Of a stretch of DNA of 64,000 nt, positions 23,819-32,546 are shown piece after piece (within the stretch, counting starts at the first letter, position 1; every line of letters starts with the position of its first letter). A program made the position numbers and the translations under genes. Below the pieces are notes generated by a model that saw only the letters and a list, made by a program, of their open reading frames with translations, did no database searches and had not been told where the DNA came from. The DNA is taken from the NCBI RefSeq assembly GCF_041912895.1, contig NZ_JAYSGI010000004.1, positions 62,001 through 126,000 of the forward strand, read 5' to 3'. The DNA is from Pelagerythrobacter sp041912895 (lineage in GTDB: Bacteria > Pseudomonadota > Alphaproteobacteria > Sphingomonadales > Sphingomonadaceae).

Positions 23819-24570
23819 AGCGGCTTTCCGCCATCCTGGGCGCGCTCGCCGCGCTCGCGCTGCCCGCCGCCGCCAAGGCGCAGGCCGCCGTTCCCGGCGC
23901 GCTCGACCGCGCGTTCGGAGAGCTGGGCGGCGCGGGCGGCGAGCCGCTGAGCATGTCGCTCCAGCTCCTGCTCGTCATGGGGCTGCTGACGATCCTGCCC
24001 GCGCTGGTGCTGATGATGACCAGCTTCACGCGGATCATCGTCGTCCTCGCGATCCTGCGGCAGGCGCTGGGCCTCCAGCAGTCGCCGCCCAATCAGGTGC
24101 TGATCGGGCTGTCGCTGTTCCTCTCGCTGTTCGTCATGGCGCCCACGCTGGAGCGGGTGAACGACACCGCCATCGCGCCCTATGCCGCCGGGCAGGTCAA
24201 CGCCGAGCAGGCGATCGAGCTGGCCGGCAACGAATTCCACGCCTTCATGATCCGCCAGACGCGCGAGCGCGACCTGCAGATGTTCGCCGATATCGCCGAC
24301 GCGCCGCAGTTCGCCAGTCCGCAGGATGTGCCGTTCTCGATCCTGCTGCCCGCCTTCGTGACGAGCGAGCTGAAGACCGCGTTCCAGATCGGCTTCATGC
24401 TGTTCCTGCCTTTCCTGGTGATCGACCTCGTCGTCTCCAGCGTGCTGATGAGTCTGGGCATGATGATGATGAGCCCGATGCTCGTCTCGCTGCCGTTTAA
24501 GCTGCTGCTGTTCGTCCTGGTGGACGGGTGGGCGCTCTTGATGGGCTCGCTCGCATCGAGCTTCGCCTAG
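23815..24570 (+). CDS. fliP: FliP, export-gate membrane protein
   Basis: FliP forms the core of the type III export gate. The 251-residue product starts with a cleavable signal peptide (LAALALPAAAKAQA). It then shows the signature segments LLVMGLLTILPALVLMMTSF and FTRIIVVLAILRQALGLQQS. The C-terminal half has PFSILLPAFVTSELKTAFQI and DLVVSSVLMSLGMMMMSPML. Length matches Salmonella FliP (245). Confidence 0.97.
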   Translation: MKRLSAILGALAALALPAAAKAQAAVPGALDRAFGELGGAGGEPLSMSLQLLLVMGLLTILPALVLMMTSFTRIIVVLAILRQALGLQQSPPNQVLIGLSLFLSLFVMAPTLERVNDTAIAPYAAGQVNAEQAIELAGNEFHAFMIRQTRERDLQMFADIADAPQFASPQDVPFSILLPAFVTSELKTAFQIGFMLFLPFLVIDLVVSSVLMSLGMMMMSPMLVSLPFKLLLFVLVDGWALLMGSLASSFA

Positions 24571-24580
24571 GAGCTTGATG

Positions 24581-24856
24581 ATGGACGAGCTTCCCATCCT
24601 CCTGTCCCTGGCCGACCGCATGCTGTGGATTACCGCGCTGGTGGCAGCGCCGGTGCTGCTTGCCGCACTCGCGATCGGCCTCGTCATCGGGCTGATCCAG
24701 GCCGCCACGTCGGTCAACGAGCAGACGCTGACCTTCGTGCCCAAGCTGGCCGCGGTCGCGCTGGTGCTGGTGCTGTTCGGCGCGTCGATGATGGCGCTGC
24801 TGACCGACTTCATGCAGGAAATCTTCATGGAAATCGCCCGGATCGGGGTGCGATGA
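24581..24856 (+). CDS. fliQ: FliQ, export-gate membrane protein
   Basis: FliQ is a small two-helix export-gate protein. The 91-residue product contains helices at about residues 12-37 and 48-74 and the conserved GLVIGLIQAATSVNEQTLTF. The start is chosen at 24581 because AGGAG (24569-24573) lies 7 nt upstream; an ATG one codon earlier is possible. Its stop overlaps the fliR start. Confidence 0.95.
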   Translation: MDELPILLSLADRMLWITALVAAPVLLAALAIGLVIGLIQAATSVNEQTLTFVPKLAAVALVLVLFGASMMALLTDFMQEIFMEIARIGVR

Positions 24857-25638
24857 ACGCGCTCGATCTCGGCCTCGGCGCGATCGAGCAGGATTTCTGG
24901 GGCATTGTTTTCCTGATGACGCGCATCGGCGCAGGGCTGGTCGCCGCGCCGTTCTTCGGCGCCGCTTCGGTGCCGATGACGGTGCGCGTGTGCCTTACCG
25001 GCGCGCTGGCGATCTTCGTCGGCGTGTGGCTGCCCGCGGTGACTCCGCCCGAGACGCTGTTTTCCGCCGCCGGATTGATGGCGGTCGCGGGCGAGGTCGC
25101 GATCGGCCTTGCGCTCGGCTTCGTGCTTCAGGTTGCCTTCGCTGCGCCGACGATCGCCGCCGAGGTGATCGGCGGGGCGATGGGGATGAGCATGGCGATG
25201 GCCGCGGATCCCAATGGCGGCGGGCAGACCACCGCCTTCGGCCAGTATTTCACCATCGTGTTGACGCTGATCTTCCTCGCGCTCGGCGCGCACCTGCACT
25301 GGATCGCGCTGCTGGTGGAAAGCTACCGCGCCTTCCCGCCGGGTGACACGTGGATGGGCGCGGACGGGTTCGCCCGCGTGGCGAGCTTCGCCGGGGTCAT
25401 GTTCGAGACGGCGGTGCGCATCGCGCTGCCGATCACGCTGGTGCTGCTGCTGGTGCAGATGGTCACCGGCGTGCTCAGCCGCTCGGCCCCCGCGCTCAAC
25501 CTGTTCGCGCTCGGCCTGCCGGCGGGCGTGCTGGCGGGCATCGCCGCGCTGATCGTGGCCGCGCCGATGATCTACGACCAGTTCGGCGACATCGTGGAGG
25601 TGTCGATCGACCAGACCGCGAGCGTGCTGGTGCGATGA
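24853..25638 (+). CDS. fliR: FliR, export-gate membrane protein
   Basis: FliR completes the FliPQR gate. The 261-residue product has about six predicted helices. Its conserved features include FLMTRIGAGLVAAPFFGAAS near the N-terminus, LALGFVLQVAFAAPTIAAEV in the middle and LNLFALGLPAGVLAGIAALI near the C-terminus. Length fits the family (about 260). It overlaps fliQ and flhB by 4 nt each. Confidence 0.96.
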   Translation: MNALDLGLGAIEQDFWGIVFLMTRIGAGLVAAPFFGAASVPMTVRVCLTGALAIFVGVWLPAVTPPETLFSAAGLMAVAGEVAIGLALGFVLQVAFAAPTIAAEVIGGAMGMSMAMAADPNGGGQTTAFGQYFTIVLTLIFLALGAHLHWIALLVESYRAFPPGDTWMGADGFARVASFAGVMFETAVRIALPITLVLLLVQMVTGVLSRSAPALNLFALGLPAGVLAGIAALIVAAPMIYDQFGDIVEVSIDQTASVLVR

Positions 25639-26768
25639 GCGAGACCGCCGGCGAAAAGACTTTCGAGCCGACCGCGAAGCGCAAGCGCGACGCGGCGAAG
25701 AAGGGTGACGTCCTCCGCTCCAAGGAAGCGACCACCGCTGCCGCGATCCTGTTCGGCGCGGCCTGGCTGACGTTCGCCGGGCCGTGGCTGCTGGGCGAGC
25801 TGAGCGCGCTCGCCCGCGAGAGCCTGATCTTCGACAACGGCGAGATGCGCGATTTCCAGCCCGGCTCGATGATGGCCGCCGGCCTGCTGTCCGCGCTGCC
25901 GCCGATCGTGACGATCGCGCTGCCGATGATCGTGCTCGCCTTCGTCACCCAGCTCGGCTTCGGCGCGGGCGAGGGGCGCTGGGTGAACGAGAATCTGGCG
26001 TGGAAGGGCTCGCGCATCAATCCGCTGTCGGGCCTCAAGCGCATGTTCGGCCCCAACGGCTGGATCGAGATGGGCAAGGGCATCCTCAAGGTCGCGCTGC
26101 TGGGCACGATCGCGTGGGTGTGGGGCAAGTCGTGGCTCGATGCGATCATGGGGCTGGGCGGCGGGAACCTGTCGCAGCAGCTCACCGCCGCCTGGGGCCT
26201 CGTCACCTCGCTGCTGTTCGCGCTGGGTGCGGGGCTGATCGTGATCGCGCTGATCGACGTGCCGATCCAGTGGATCCGCCGCAACCAGCGCCTTAAGATG
26301 AGCCATCAGGAAATGCGCGACGAGCACAAGGAAAGCGACGGCTCGCCCGAAGCGAAGGCGCACCGTCGCCAGCGCCAGCGCGAGATCGCCGCGGGCGGCG
26401 TGGCGCACGCGATGCGCGAGGCGCAGTTCGTGCTCACCAACCCGACCCATTTCGCGGTGGCGATGATCTACGACCCCGATCGGGCGGCCGCGCCGCTGGT
26501 GCTGGCGAAGGGGCGCGGCGACAAGGCGGCGGCGATGAAGGAACTGGCGCGCGAATACGGCGTGCCGATGCTCGAAATCCCGCAGCTCGCCCGCTCGGTC
26601 TATTACACCACGCGCGAGAACCAGACGATCCGCGAGGAGCTTTACGCCGCGATCGCTTCGGTCCTCGCCTTCGTGTTCTCGCTCAAGCGCGGCGAGCAGC
26701 GCCCGCTGCCCGCGATCGAGGTGCCGGTCGATCTGCGCTTCGACGCGGACGGCCGGGTCGCCCCTTAA
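25635..26768 (+). CDS. flhB: FlhB, export substrate-specificity switch
   Basis: FlhB controls which substrates the flagellar export system accepts. The 377-residue protein starts EKTFEPTAKRKRDAAKKGDV, the usual FlhB opening. It has four membrane segments in residues about 35-210 and a cytoplasmic autocleavage domain with NPTH at residues 269-272, the same numbering as the enteric protein. The flanking segment REAQFVLTNPTHFAVAMIYD is complete, so self-cleavage should work. It ends the fliK-flhB operon. Confidence 0.97.
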   Translation: MSETAGEKTFEPTAKRKRDAAKKGDVLRSKEATTAAAILFGAAWLTFAGPWLLGELSALARESLIFDNGEMRDFQPGSMMAAGLLSALPPIVTIALPMIVLAFVTQLGFGAGEGRWVNENLAWKGSRINPLSGLKRMFGPNGWIEMGKGILKVALLGTIAWVWGKSWLDAIMGLGGGNLSQQLTAAWGLVTSLLFALGAGLIVIALIDVPIQWIRRNQRLKMSHQEMRDEHKESDGSPEAKAHRRQRQREIAAGGVAHAMREAQFVLTNPTHFAVAMIYDPDRAAAPLVLAKGRGDKAAAMKELAREYGVPMLEIPQLARSVYYTTRENQTIREELYAAIASVLAFVFSLKRGEQRPLPAIEVPVDLRFDADGRVAP

Positions 26769-26798
26769 GCCCATGCGCGAAACGCCGTTCTCCTTCGC

Positions 26799-28220
26799 AT
26801 GAGCGCAGCATCCTCCATCATCGTCGGGCTCGGCGCGGGCAGCGGGATCGACATGGCCAAGCTGGCCAGCGATCTCGCCACCGCGCAGTTCGCGCTGCGC
26901 AACGACCGCCTGACGGAGAAGAGCGAGACGCTCGACCGGCAGATTTCGACCGCCTCGGCGCTCAAGAATTCGCTCTCGCTGCTGGCGAGCGCGCTGGGCG
27001 AACGGGTCCGTGCGGGCGATCTGGCGGTGACGCCGCAGATCGCCAACGGATCGGTCGCCGCCGTCTCCAGCCCGATCGGCACGGCGGGCAGGGGATCGTA
27101 CAGCCTCGAGGTTCTCGCGCTCGCACGCGGGCAAACGCTGGCCAGCCCGGCCTTTGCCGATGCGGCGGCGCCGGTCGGTGCGGGCTCGCTGACGTTCCGT
27201 TTCGGCGAGACTAGCGGCGAAAGCTTTGCCGGGGACACCGCGCAGGCGGCGGTGACGATCGATATCGCGCCGGGCGCGAAGCTGTCCGACGTGGCGATCG
27301 CGATCAACGCCAAGCGCGCCGGGCTGACGGCCTACGTCGCGCAGACCGCGCAGGGTGCGCAACTCGTTGTAAAGGGCGCCGAGGGCGCACGCAGCGGCTT
27401 CGTGATCGAAGCGACCGAAACACCGGGCGCCGAGGGCCTCGCCGCGCTGGCGTGGAATCCGCAGAACGGCAGCGATCCCGCGCGTCTGCTGGCCGCTTCG
27501 GCGGACGCGCAGTTCAAGCTCGACGGGCTGGCGATGACCAGCCGCACCAACGACGCGGGCATGGTCGCGCCGGGCCTGGCGCTCAAGCTGACCGGCACCA
27601 ACGCCGGCGCGCCGACGACGATCGCCTTTCCCAGCCCGGTCGGCACGATCGCCTCGGCGATGCAGGACTTGGTCGGCGCGATCAACGAGGTTGTCGGCGA
27701 TCTCAATACGGCGACCGATCCGATGGGGGGCGATCTGTCGCGCGATCCGGGCGCACGCGCGCTCAAGCGCACGCTGTCGGGTCTCGCCGGCATGGTCGTG
27801 ATGCCCAACGCCCCCGAAGGCGCGCCGCGCACGCTGTCGGACCTCGGTCTGGCGATCGAGCGCGACGGCACGTTCCGGCTCGACGAGACACGGCTGCAGG
27901 CCACGCTGGAGCGCGATCCGGCGGGCGTGGCGGCGATGTTCACCAGCGGGCTCTACGGCGTCTATGCGACGGTCGACAAGATCGCCCGCTCGGCCTCCAC
28001 CACCGGCGATCCGGGCTCGCTCGCCGGGTCGATCGCGCGTTACCAGACGCAATCGACCCAAGTATCGGACGACACCGCGAAGCTGCTCGACCAGCAGGAG
28101 CGGCTGCGCGCCACGATGGTCGCACGCTTCGCCAAGGCCGATGTGCGGATCGGCGAATCGCAATCGACGCTGTCGTTCCTGAAATCGCAGATCGACGCGT
28201 GGAACTCTTCGAAGGACTGA
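26799..28220 (+). CDS. fliD: FliD, filament cap protein
   Basis: FliD caps the filament and folds flagellin into place. The 473-residue product begins SIIVGLGAGSGIDMAKLASD, matching the FliD N-terminal motif (LGSGID). It has a D2/D3-like region around YSLEVLALARGQTLAS. The C-terminal coiled coil contains ARYQTQSTQVSDDTAKLLDQ and ends LSFLKSQIDAWNSS. Length is typical. It starts 30 nt after flhB and is followed 4 nt later by fliS. Confidence 0.94.
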   Translation: MSAASSIIVGLGAGSGIDMAKLASDLATAQFALRNDRLTEKSETLDRQISTASALKNSLSLLASALGERVRAGDLAVTPQIANGSVAAVSSPIGTAGRGSYSLEVLALARGQTLASPAFADAAAPVGAGSLTFRFGETSGESFAGDTAQAAVTIDIAPGAKLSDVAIAINAKRAGLTAYVAQTAQGAQLVVKGAEGARSGFVIEATETPGAEGLAALAWNPQNGSDPARLLAASADAQFKLDGLAMTSRTNDAGMVAPGLALKLTGTNAGAPTTIAFPSPVGTIASAMQDLVGAINEVVGDLNTATDPMGGDLSRDPGARALKRTLSGLAGMVVMPNAPEGAPRTLSDLGLAIERDGTFRLDETRLQATLERDPAGVAAMFTSGLYGVYATVDKIARSASTTGDPGSLAGSIARYQTQSTQVSDDTAKLLDQQERLRATMVARFAKADVRIGESQSTLSFLKSQIDAWNSSKD

Positions 28221-28224
28221 TGCG

Positions 28225-28599
28225 ATGCTGGCGCTCAACAACCCGCAGGAAGCCTATCGCCGCAGTTCGTTCGACGCGCGGGTGCAGGGCGGCGATTCCG
28301 CCGCGCTGGTGCAGCTGTGCCTCGAGCAGGCGATCACCGCGCTGGGCTCGGCGCAGTTCGCGCAGGAGCGGCGCGATCCCGCGCTGCGCAGCAAGGCGCT
28401 GACCCGCGCGCTGACCGCGATCACCGCGCTCGAGATGGGCGTCGACCGCGACGCACCGCTCGCGCAGGCGCTGCTTCAGGTCTACGGCGCGGCGCGCCAG
28501 GCGGTGCTCGCCAGCGTGACCGATTTCGACCCCGCTCTGCTGACGTCGGTACGCAACGACTTCCTCGAGATCGCTACGGCTCTGCGCGATCCGGGCTGA
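28225..28599 (+). CDS. fliS: FliS, flagellin export chaperone
   Basis: FliS binds the flagellin C-terminus in the cytosol and prevents early polymerisation. The 124-residue protein has the FliS pattern of an N-terminal NNPQEAYRRSSFDARVQGGD (compare the enteric YxxxxV...SPxxLI), a four-helix layout and a typical LTRALTAITALEMGVDRDA. Size (about 125-135) and position right after fliD agree. Confidence 0.88.
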   Translation: MLALNNPQEAYRRSSFDARVQGGDSAALVQLCLEQAITALGSAQFAQERRDPALRSKALTRALTAITALEMGVDRDAPLAQALLQVYGAARQAVLASVTDFDPALLTSVRNDFLEIATALRDPG

Positions 28600-28763
28600 C
28601 GGCCAGGGCCTTCACCGATTTGCGATTGCGATAGGCCGGGCAATCGGTTAGTTGCGCCACCCGAACGGGGGTTCGATCGCGCGCGAAGCCGGAGGGGGGA
28701 TTTCGGCCGGGCGCGGCATTTCACGAACCTGAGTGTGGGGCAAGCGTTTCAGGTGAGCGTTGC

Positions 28764-29399
28764 ATGCAAGTGAATGGCATCGCGGGCGATTCCCCCGTGC
28801 ATGTGATCGATTGCGACTCGCGCCGGCGGGCGGAAATCTCGCGCGAACTCTTCGCGCGCGATGTCCACGCCGAAATCTACGAGGACGCGGCGGAGTTTCT
28901 GCGCATCCTGCCATCGACCGGTTCGGTGCTGATGGTGGAGGATGCGGAGCGGTGCGATCTGGCCGCGCTGCTCGTGCAGTTGCGCGCCCGGGGCCGGTAC
29001 TATCCGGTGTCGATGTATTCCGCCGCACCGCAGGCCGAGCGCGTGGTGCGCGCGATGCGCGAGGGCGCGATCGATTACCTGGGCTGGCCGTTCAACGACG
29101 CGCTGCTGGCCGAGGCGCTGACCCGTCTGCGCGAAGAAGGCGACCGCCGCGGGAAGGTCGAGCAGGCGAAGGCCGAAGCCAAGGCCTCGGTCGGCCAGCT
29201 CACCGGCCGCGAGCACGACGTGCTGGTATCGCTGCTGCACGGCAATTCGAACAAGCAGATCGCCGCCGAACTCGATCTCAGCCCGCGTACCGTGGAAATC
29301 TATCGCAAGAACGTGATGCGCAAGCTCGATGCCAAATCGACATCCGACGCGGTGCGGATCGGCATCTACGCCGACTTGTGGCAGCTGCCCGTCGGCTGA
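28764..29399 (+). CDS. LuxR-family regulator with degenerate receiver domain
   Basis: The 211-residue protein has a receiver-like domain (residues about 11-122) and a LuxR-type helix-turn-helix (about 145-205: LTGREHDVLVSLLHGNSNKQ, then IAAELDLSPRTVEIYRKNVM). Compared with FixJ, the phospho-acceptor Asp is Glu59 (VLMVED) and the conserved Lys of KPF is Trp108 (YLGWPF). One residue of the acidic pair is Cys. It therefore probably works without phosphorylation, perhaps held in an active-like state. Located 165 bp behind fliS and read in the same direction, it may regulate flagellar or motility genes. The target is unknown. Confidence 0.85.
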   Translation: MQVNGIAGDSPVHVIDCDSRRRAEISRELFARDVHAEIYEDAAEFLRILPSTGSVLMVEDAERCDLAALLVQLRARGRYYPVSMYSAAPQAERVVRAMREGAIDYLGWPFNDALLAEALTRLREEGDRRGKVEQAKAEAKASVGQLTGREHDVLVSLLHGNSNKQIAAELDLSPRTVEIYRKNVMRKLDAKSTSDAVRIGIYADLWQLPVG

Positions 29400-29797
29400 G
29401 CGGGCCGGCCCGGCGTCAATGCCAGCATCGACCCGAGCCATGTCTGGAGAAGCGAGAGCGCCAGCGCGCCGGGTCTTGCGTCTTTTGTAGCGGCATCCGG
29501 CCAGACCTGCGCCTTCGCGCCGCCGCCGCGCGGCATCGCCTCGCCCGGTAGCGTGGTCCCGATCAACGCGACCGCCGCGGTTTCGAACGCCCGCCGTTCG
29601 AGCAGGGCTTCGAACGCCGCCTCGTCGAGCGTGCTGCGGGCCATCGCGGCATAGGGTGGCGGAGCTAGTATCGCGAGATGGCGCGACAGCCGCAGACAGT
29701 TTTCCAGCGGCACGCCGGTCGCCATCATGTCGGAAAGCCGCATCAGGCTTTCGAACCAGGTCACCGCATCGAGACAGGCGTGCTCACGCGATTCCAT
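29366..29797 (-). CDS. Hypothetical protein convergent with the LuxR-type gene
   Basis: I do not recognise the family. The 143-residue product has a helical first half (CLDAVTWFESLMRLSDMMAT, then LSRHLAILAPPPYAAMARST) followed by a Pro/Gly/Ala-rich C-terminal third. There is no signal peptide or membrane helix. The last 11 codons overlap the end of the LuxR-type gene on the other strand. The ATG at 29797 is preferred since AGGGG lies about 9 nt upstream; in-frame starts further out exist at 29839 and 29887. Reality as a gene is likely but not certain. Confidence 0.5.
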   Translation of the reverse strand: MESREHACLDAVTWFESLMRLSDMMATGVPLENCLRLSRHLAILAPPPYAAMARSTLDEAAFEALLERRAFETAAVALIGTTLPGEAMPRGGGAKAQVWPDAATKDARPGALALSLLQTWLGSMLALTPGRPAQPTGSCHKSA

Positions 29798-30008
29798 CGG
29801 GGCAGACCCCTGCAGGTTTCCCCGCAGGTATACACCCATTAGCGGCGGGCGGGAATCCCCTTGCGGCAAGTTGATCTCGGATCGCATTTCGGGAACGAAT
29901 CCGCGACACGGGCGAAGGTTCCCGGCGGCATCCAGGGTGGTGTCATACGAGCTTCACACTGCTATCGCATCGCCGCACAACACGATCGCTTCACGGATGA
30001 TTATCGCC

Positions 30009-31334
30009 ATGCCAACGCTTGCCGCCGACCGTCGCTCGTTCCTTGCCGCCACCGGCAGCGCCTTTGCCGCGCTCGCGGCGAGCGGGTGCTCGACCATGAT
30101 GGCCGGCAGGCCGAGTGTCGCCGCCGCCGGGTACGGTCCGCTGCGCCCCGATCCGGCGGGCGTGATCGACCTGCCCGAAGGCTTCTCGTACCGGGTGATC
30201 TCGCGCCTCGGCGATGCGATGAGCGACGGCTTCACCGTGCCCGACGCGGCCGACGGGATGGGTTGCTTCGATCTGGGCGGCGGCAAGCTGGCGCTGGTCC
30301 GCAATCACGAGTTGGTGCCGGGCAAGGATGGCGGCGGGGTCTCCGGCCCGGCCTACGACATCGTCGCGCGCAGCCTCGTCCCGCTGCCCGGCGGTACGAC
30401 GACTCTGGTGCTCGATGCCGAGACGCTCGTGGTGGAGCGCGAATACCGCTCGCTCGCGGGCACGATCCGCAATTGCGCCGGCGGCGTCACGCCATGGGGC
30501 AGCTGGCTGACCTGCGAGGAAGCGCCGGTGCGCGCGGACGGGCGGATCAATCAGGATCACGGATACACGTTCGAGGTGCCCGCCGATGCGCCGGGCCTCG
30601 TCGATCCGGTGCCGCTGAAGGCGATGGGCCGCTTCAATCACGAGGCCGCCTGCGTCGATCCGGCGACGGGGATCGTCTACCAGACCGAGGATCGCGACGA
30701 CAGCCTGCTCTACCGCTTCATCCCGAACGTGCGCGGCAAGCTGGCCGAAGGGGGCAAGCTGCAGGCGCTGGCGATCGTCGACGCCCCCACCGATACGCGC
30801 AACTGGGAAGGCGCGCCGATGCCAACGGGCGGCTGGGCCGACGTCCGCTGGATCGATCTCGACGACGTCGAGGCGCCCGAAGACGACCTGCGCCTGCGCG
30901 GCGCGGCGGCCGGCGCCACGCTGTTCGCGCGCGGCGAGGGCATCCACATGGGCGAAGGCGAGCTCTATTTCTGCTGCACCAGCGGCGGCGGGGCGAAGCT
31001 GGGGCAGATATTCCGTCTCGTGCCCGGCCGCGACGGGGCGGCGGACCGGCTGCAACTGTTCTTCGAATCGACCGCGCCCGACCAGTTCAACTACGGCGAC
31101 AACCTGACGGTCGGCCCCAACGGCCACCTGGTGGTGTGCGAGGATCAGTACACCGACGTGGTCGAGAACCATTTGCGAGGGATCACGCCGGATGGCGTTG
31201 CCTATCCGCTCGCCTTCCTACACATGCAGACCGAGTGGGCCGGGGCGTGCTTCTCGCCCGACGGGCGCACGCTGTTCGTCAACGCCTACAGCCCGACGCG
31301 GACCTTCGCGATCACCGGGCCCTGGATCGCCTAG
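30009..31334 (+). CDS. PhoX-type alkaline phosphatase / DUF839 protein
   Basis: The 441-residue product belongs to the PhoX/DUF839 group of calcium- and iron-dependent phosphatases, exported folded to the periplasm. It has a twin-arginine start (DRRSFLAATGSAF) and then family features: LDLPEGFSYRVIS-like opening, ALVRNHELVPGKDGGGVSG and NCAGGVTPWGSWLTCEEAPV (the conserved Cys/Glu site). Near the end come GRFNHEAACVDPATGIVYQT and PDGRTLFVNAYSPTRTFAIT. The ATG at 30009 gives the shortest twin-arginine leader; one at 29997 is possible. Whether it acts on phosphomonoesters cannot be told from sequence. Confidence 0.85.
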   Translation: MPTLAADRRSFLAATGSAFAALAASGCSTMMAGRPSVAAAGYGPLRPDPAGVIDLPEGFSYRVISRLGDAMSDGFTVPDAADGMGCFDLGGGKLALVRNHELVPGKDGGGVSGPAYDIVARSLVPLPGGTTTLVLDAETLVVEREYRSLAGTIRNCAGGVTPWGSWLTCEEAPVRADGRINQDHGYTFEVPADAPGLVDPVPLKAMGRFNHEAACVDPATGIVYQTEDRDDSLLYRFIPNVRGKLAEGGKLQALAIVDAPTDTRNWEGAPMPTGGWADVRWIDLDDVEAPEDDLRLRGAAAGATLFARGEGIHMGEGELYFCCTSGGGAKLGQIFRLVPGRDGAADRLQLFFESTAPDQFNYGDNLTVGPNGHLVVCEDQYTDVVENHLRGITPDGVAYPLAFLHMQTEWAGACFSPDGRTLFVNAYSPTRTFAITGPWIA

Positions 31335-31349
31335 GCGGCGCACGAGCGC

Positions 31350-31913
31350 ATGCCTTCGCTGTTCTTCGCCTTCATCGCGGTCCTGCTCGGCACGATCGGC
31401 AGCCGCGACCAGCGGATCGTCGCGCATTTCTCCAGCGCCTCGCGCCGGGGGCCGGGGGTGCTGGCCGCGGCGATCGCCAGCGCCGCGCTGTCCGCCTTCG
31501 CGATGGCGCTGGCGGGGCAGGTCGTCTCGGGCATCCTGCCGGGGCCGGGCAAGACGATGCTGGTCGCGATCGCGTTGTTGTTCGCCGCGATCGAGTTGAC
31601 CTGGCCCGCGCGTTACCAGCCGCCTGAAGAGCCGACCCGCTCGCTCGCGGCGATCGTGATCGTGCTGATGGCGCGGCAGTTCGGCGACGGCGCGCGCTTC
31701 CTCGTGTTCGCCATCGCCGCGTTCGGTGGCAGCGCAGTCCTCGCGGGCATCGGCGGCGCGCTGGGCGGCGCGCTCGCGCTCGCGGCCGCCTGGGCAGCGG
31801 GCGACGACGCCGTGCGGCGCCTGCCGATCCGCGCGGTGCGGCTGGTGTTAGCGGCGTTCGCGCTGGCGATGGCGGTGGTGGCCGCGCTGGATGCGCGCGG
31901 CATAAGTTATTGA
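31350..31913 (+). CDS. Polytopic membrane protein, distant TMEM165/GDT1-like
   Basis: The 187-residue product has about five or six hydrophobic helices. Two internal segments, LLGTIGSRDQRIVA (near residue 12) and MARQFGDGARFLVF (near 108), sit where the GDT1/UPF0016 cation transporters carry their ExGDK/R(T/S) motifs. Here the acidic residues are largely lost (no Glu in the first motif). It may be a diverged, perhaps non-transporting, member. It begins 15 nt after the PhoX-type gene, so the two may be co-transcribed. Function is unknown. Confidence 0.6.
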   Translation: MPSLFFAFIAVLLGTIGSRDQRIVAHFSSASRRGPGVLAAAIASAALSAFAMALAGQVVSGILPGPGKTMLVAIALLFAAIELTWPARYQPPEEPTRSLAAIVIVLMARQFGDGARFLVFAIAAFGGSAVLAGIGGALGGALALAAAWAAGDDAVRRLPIRAVRLVLAAFALAMAVVAALDARGISY

Positions 31914-32014
31914 TCGCAACAGGCGATTATTGAAACCGCCATAAGCGGCGAAACCGATTGCCCGCTCGCCCATTGGTCAGGTGAACATCACATCCTGAAC
32001 AGGAGGGACACCCC

Positions 32015-32476
32015 ATGAGCAAGACGGGCGACAATTCGAAAAAGGCGCTGGTCGGCGCGCTGAACGGCGCGCTGGCCGATACGCTGGCGCTCTACGTCAA
32101 AACCAAGAACTTCCACTGGCACGTCGCGGGCCCGCGCTTTCGCGATCTGCACCTGCTGTTCGACGAGCAGGCTGCGCAGCTGATCGGCACGGTCGACCTG
32201 ATCGGCGAGCGCGTGCGCAAGAACGGCGAACTGACGCTGACCTCGATCGGCTCGATCGCCAAGGCGACCGATGTGGCCGATCAGGACAACGCCACGCTGG
32301 AAGCCGACGCGATGGTCAAGGAACTGCGCGACGACAACCGCAAGCTTCACACACGCCTCAACGCGGTGAAGGAGGCGGCGGAAGACGTGGGCGACAACGC
32401 CACCAGCGGCGTGGTCGACGACTGGATCGATCAGGCCGAGGAACGTGTCTGGTTCCTCACGCAGACGCTGAAATAG
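32015..32476 (+). CDS. dps: Dps, DNA-protecting ferritin-like protein
   Basis: Dps stores iron and shields DNA during oxidative stress and starvation. The 153-residue protein has the ferroxidase motif KNFHWHVAGPRFRDLHLLFD (residues about 31-50), with His and Asp ligands at the dimer interface. TVDLIGERVRKNG and the final helix VDDWIDQAEERVWFLTQTL follow. An AGGAGG ribosome site lies 8 nt before the ATG. It stands alone between a membrane protein gene and pgl and is followed by a hairpin. Confidence 0.96.
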   Translation: MSKTGDNSKKALVGALNGALADTLALYVKTKNFHWHVAGPRFRDLHLLFDEQAAQLIGTVDLIGERVRKNGELTLTSIGSIAKATDVADQDNATLEADAMVKELRDDNRKLHTRLNAVKEAAEDVGDNATSGVVDDWIDQAEERVWFLTQTLK

Positions 32477-32496
32477 GCTGCGGAAATCGACCGCAC

Positions 32497-32529
32497 AGCC
32501 CGCCTCGGCGCTTGGCCGGGGCGGGCTTT
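32497..32529 (+). terminator. Probable terminator of dps
   Basis: AGCCCGCC (32497-32504) pairs with GGCGGGCT (32520-32527), with extra CGG/CCG pairing in the loop, followed by a short T run (TTTG). It lies 20 nt after the dps stop and ends just before the pgl start. Confidence 0.6.
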
Positions 32530-32546
32530 GTGCTATTCGGGCGCAC

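Noticed and set aside
25572..28241. 889-codon open frame on the minus strand
   Set aside because: It mirrors flhB and fliD and has no recognisable feature.
29940..29960. Possible Pho box (GTGTCAT) upstream of the PhoX-type gene
   Set aside because: Only one half matches CTGTCAT. The second half at the required spacing has 3 of 7 matches.
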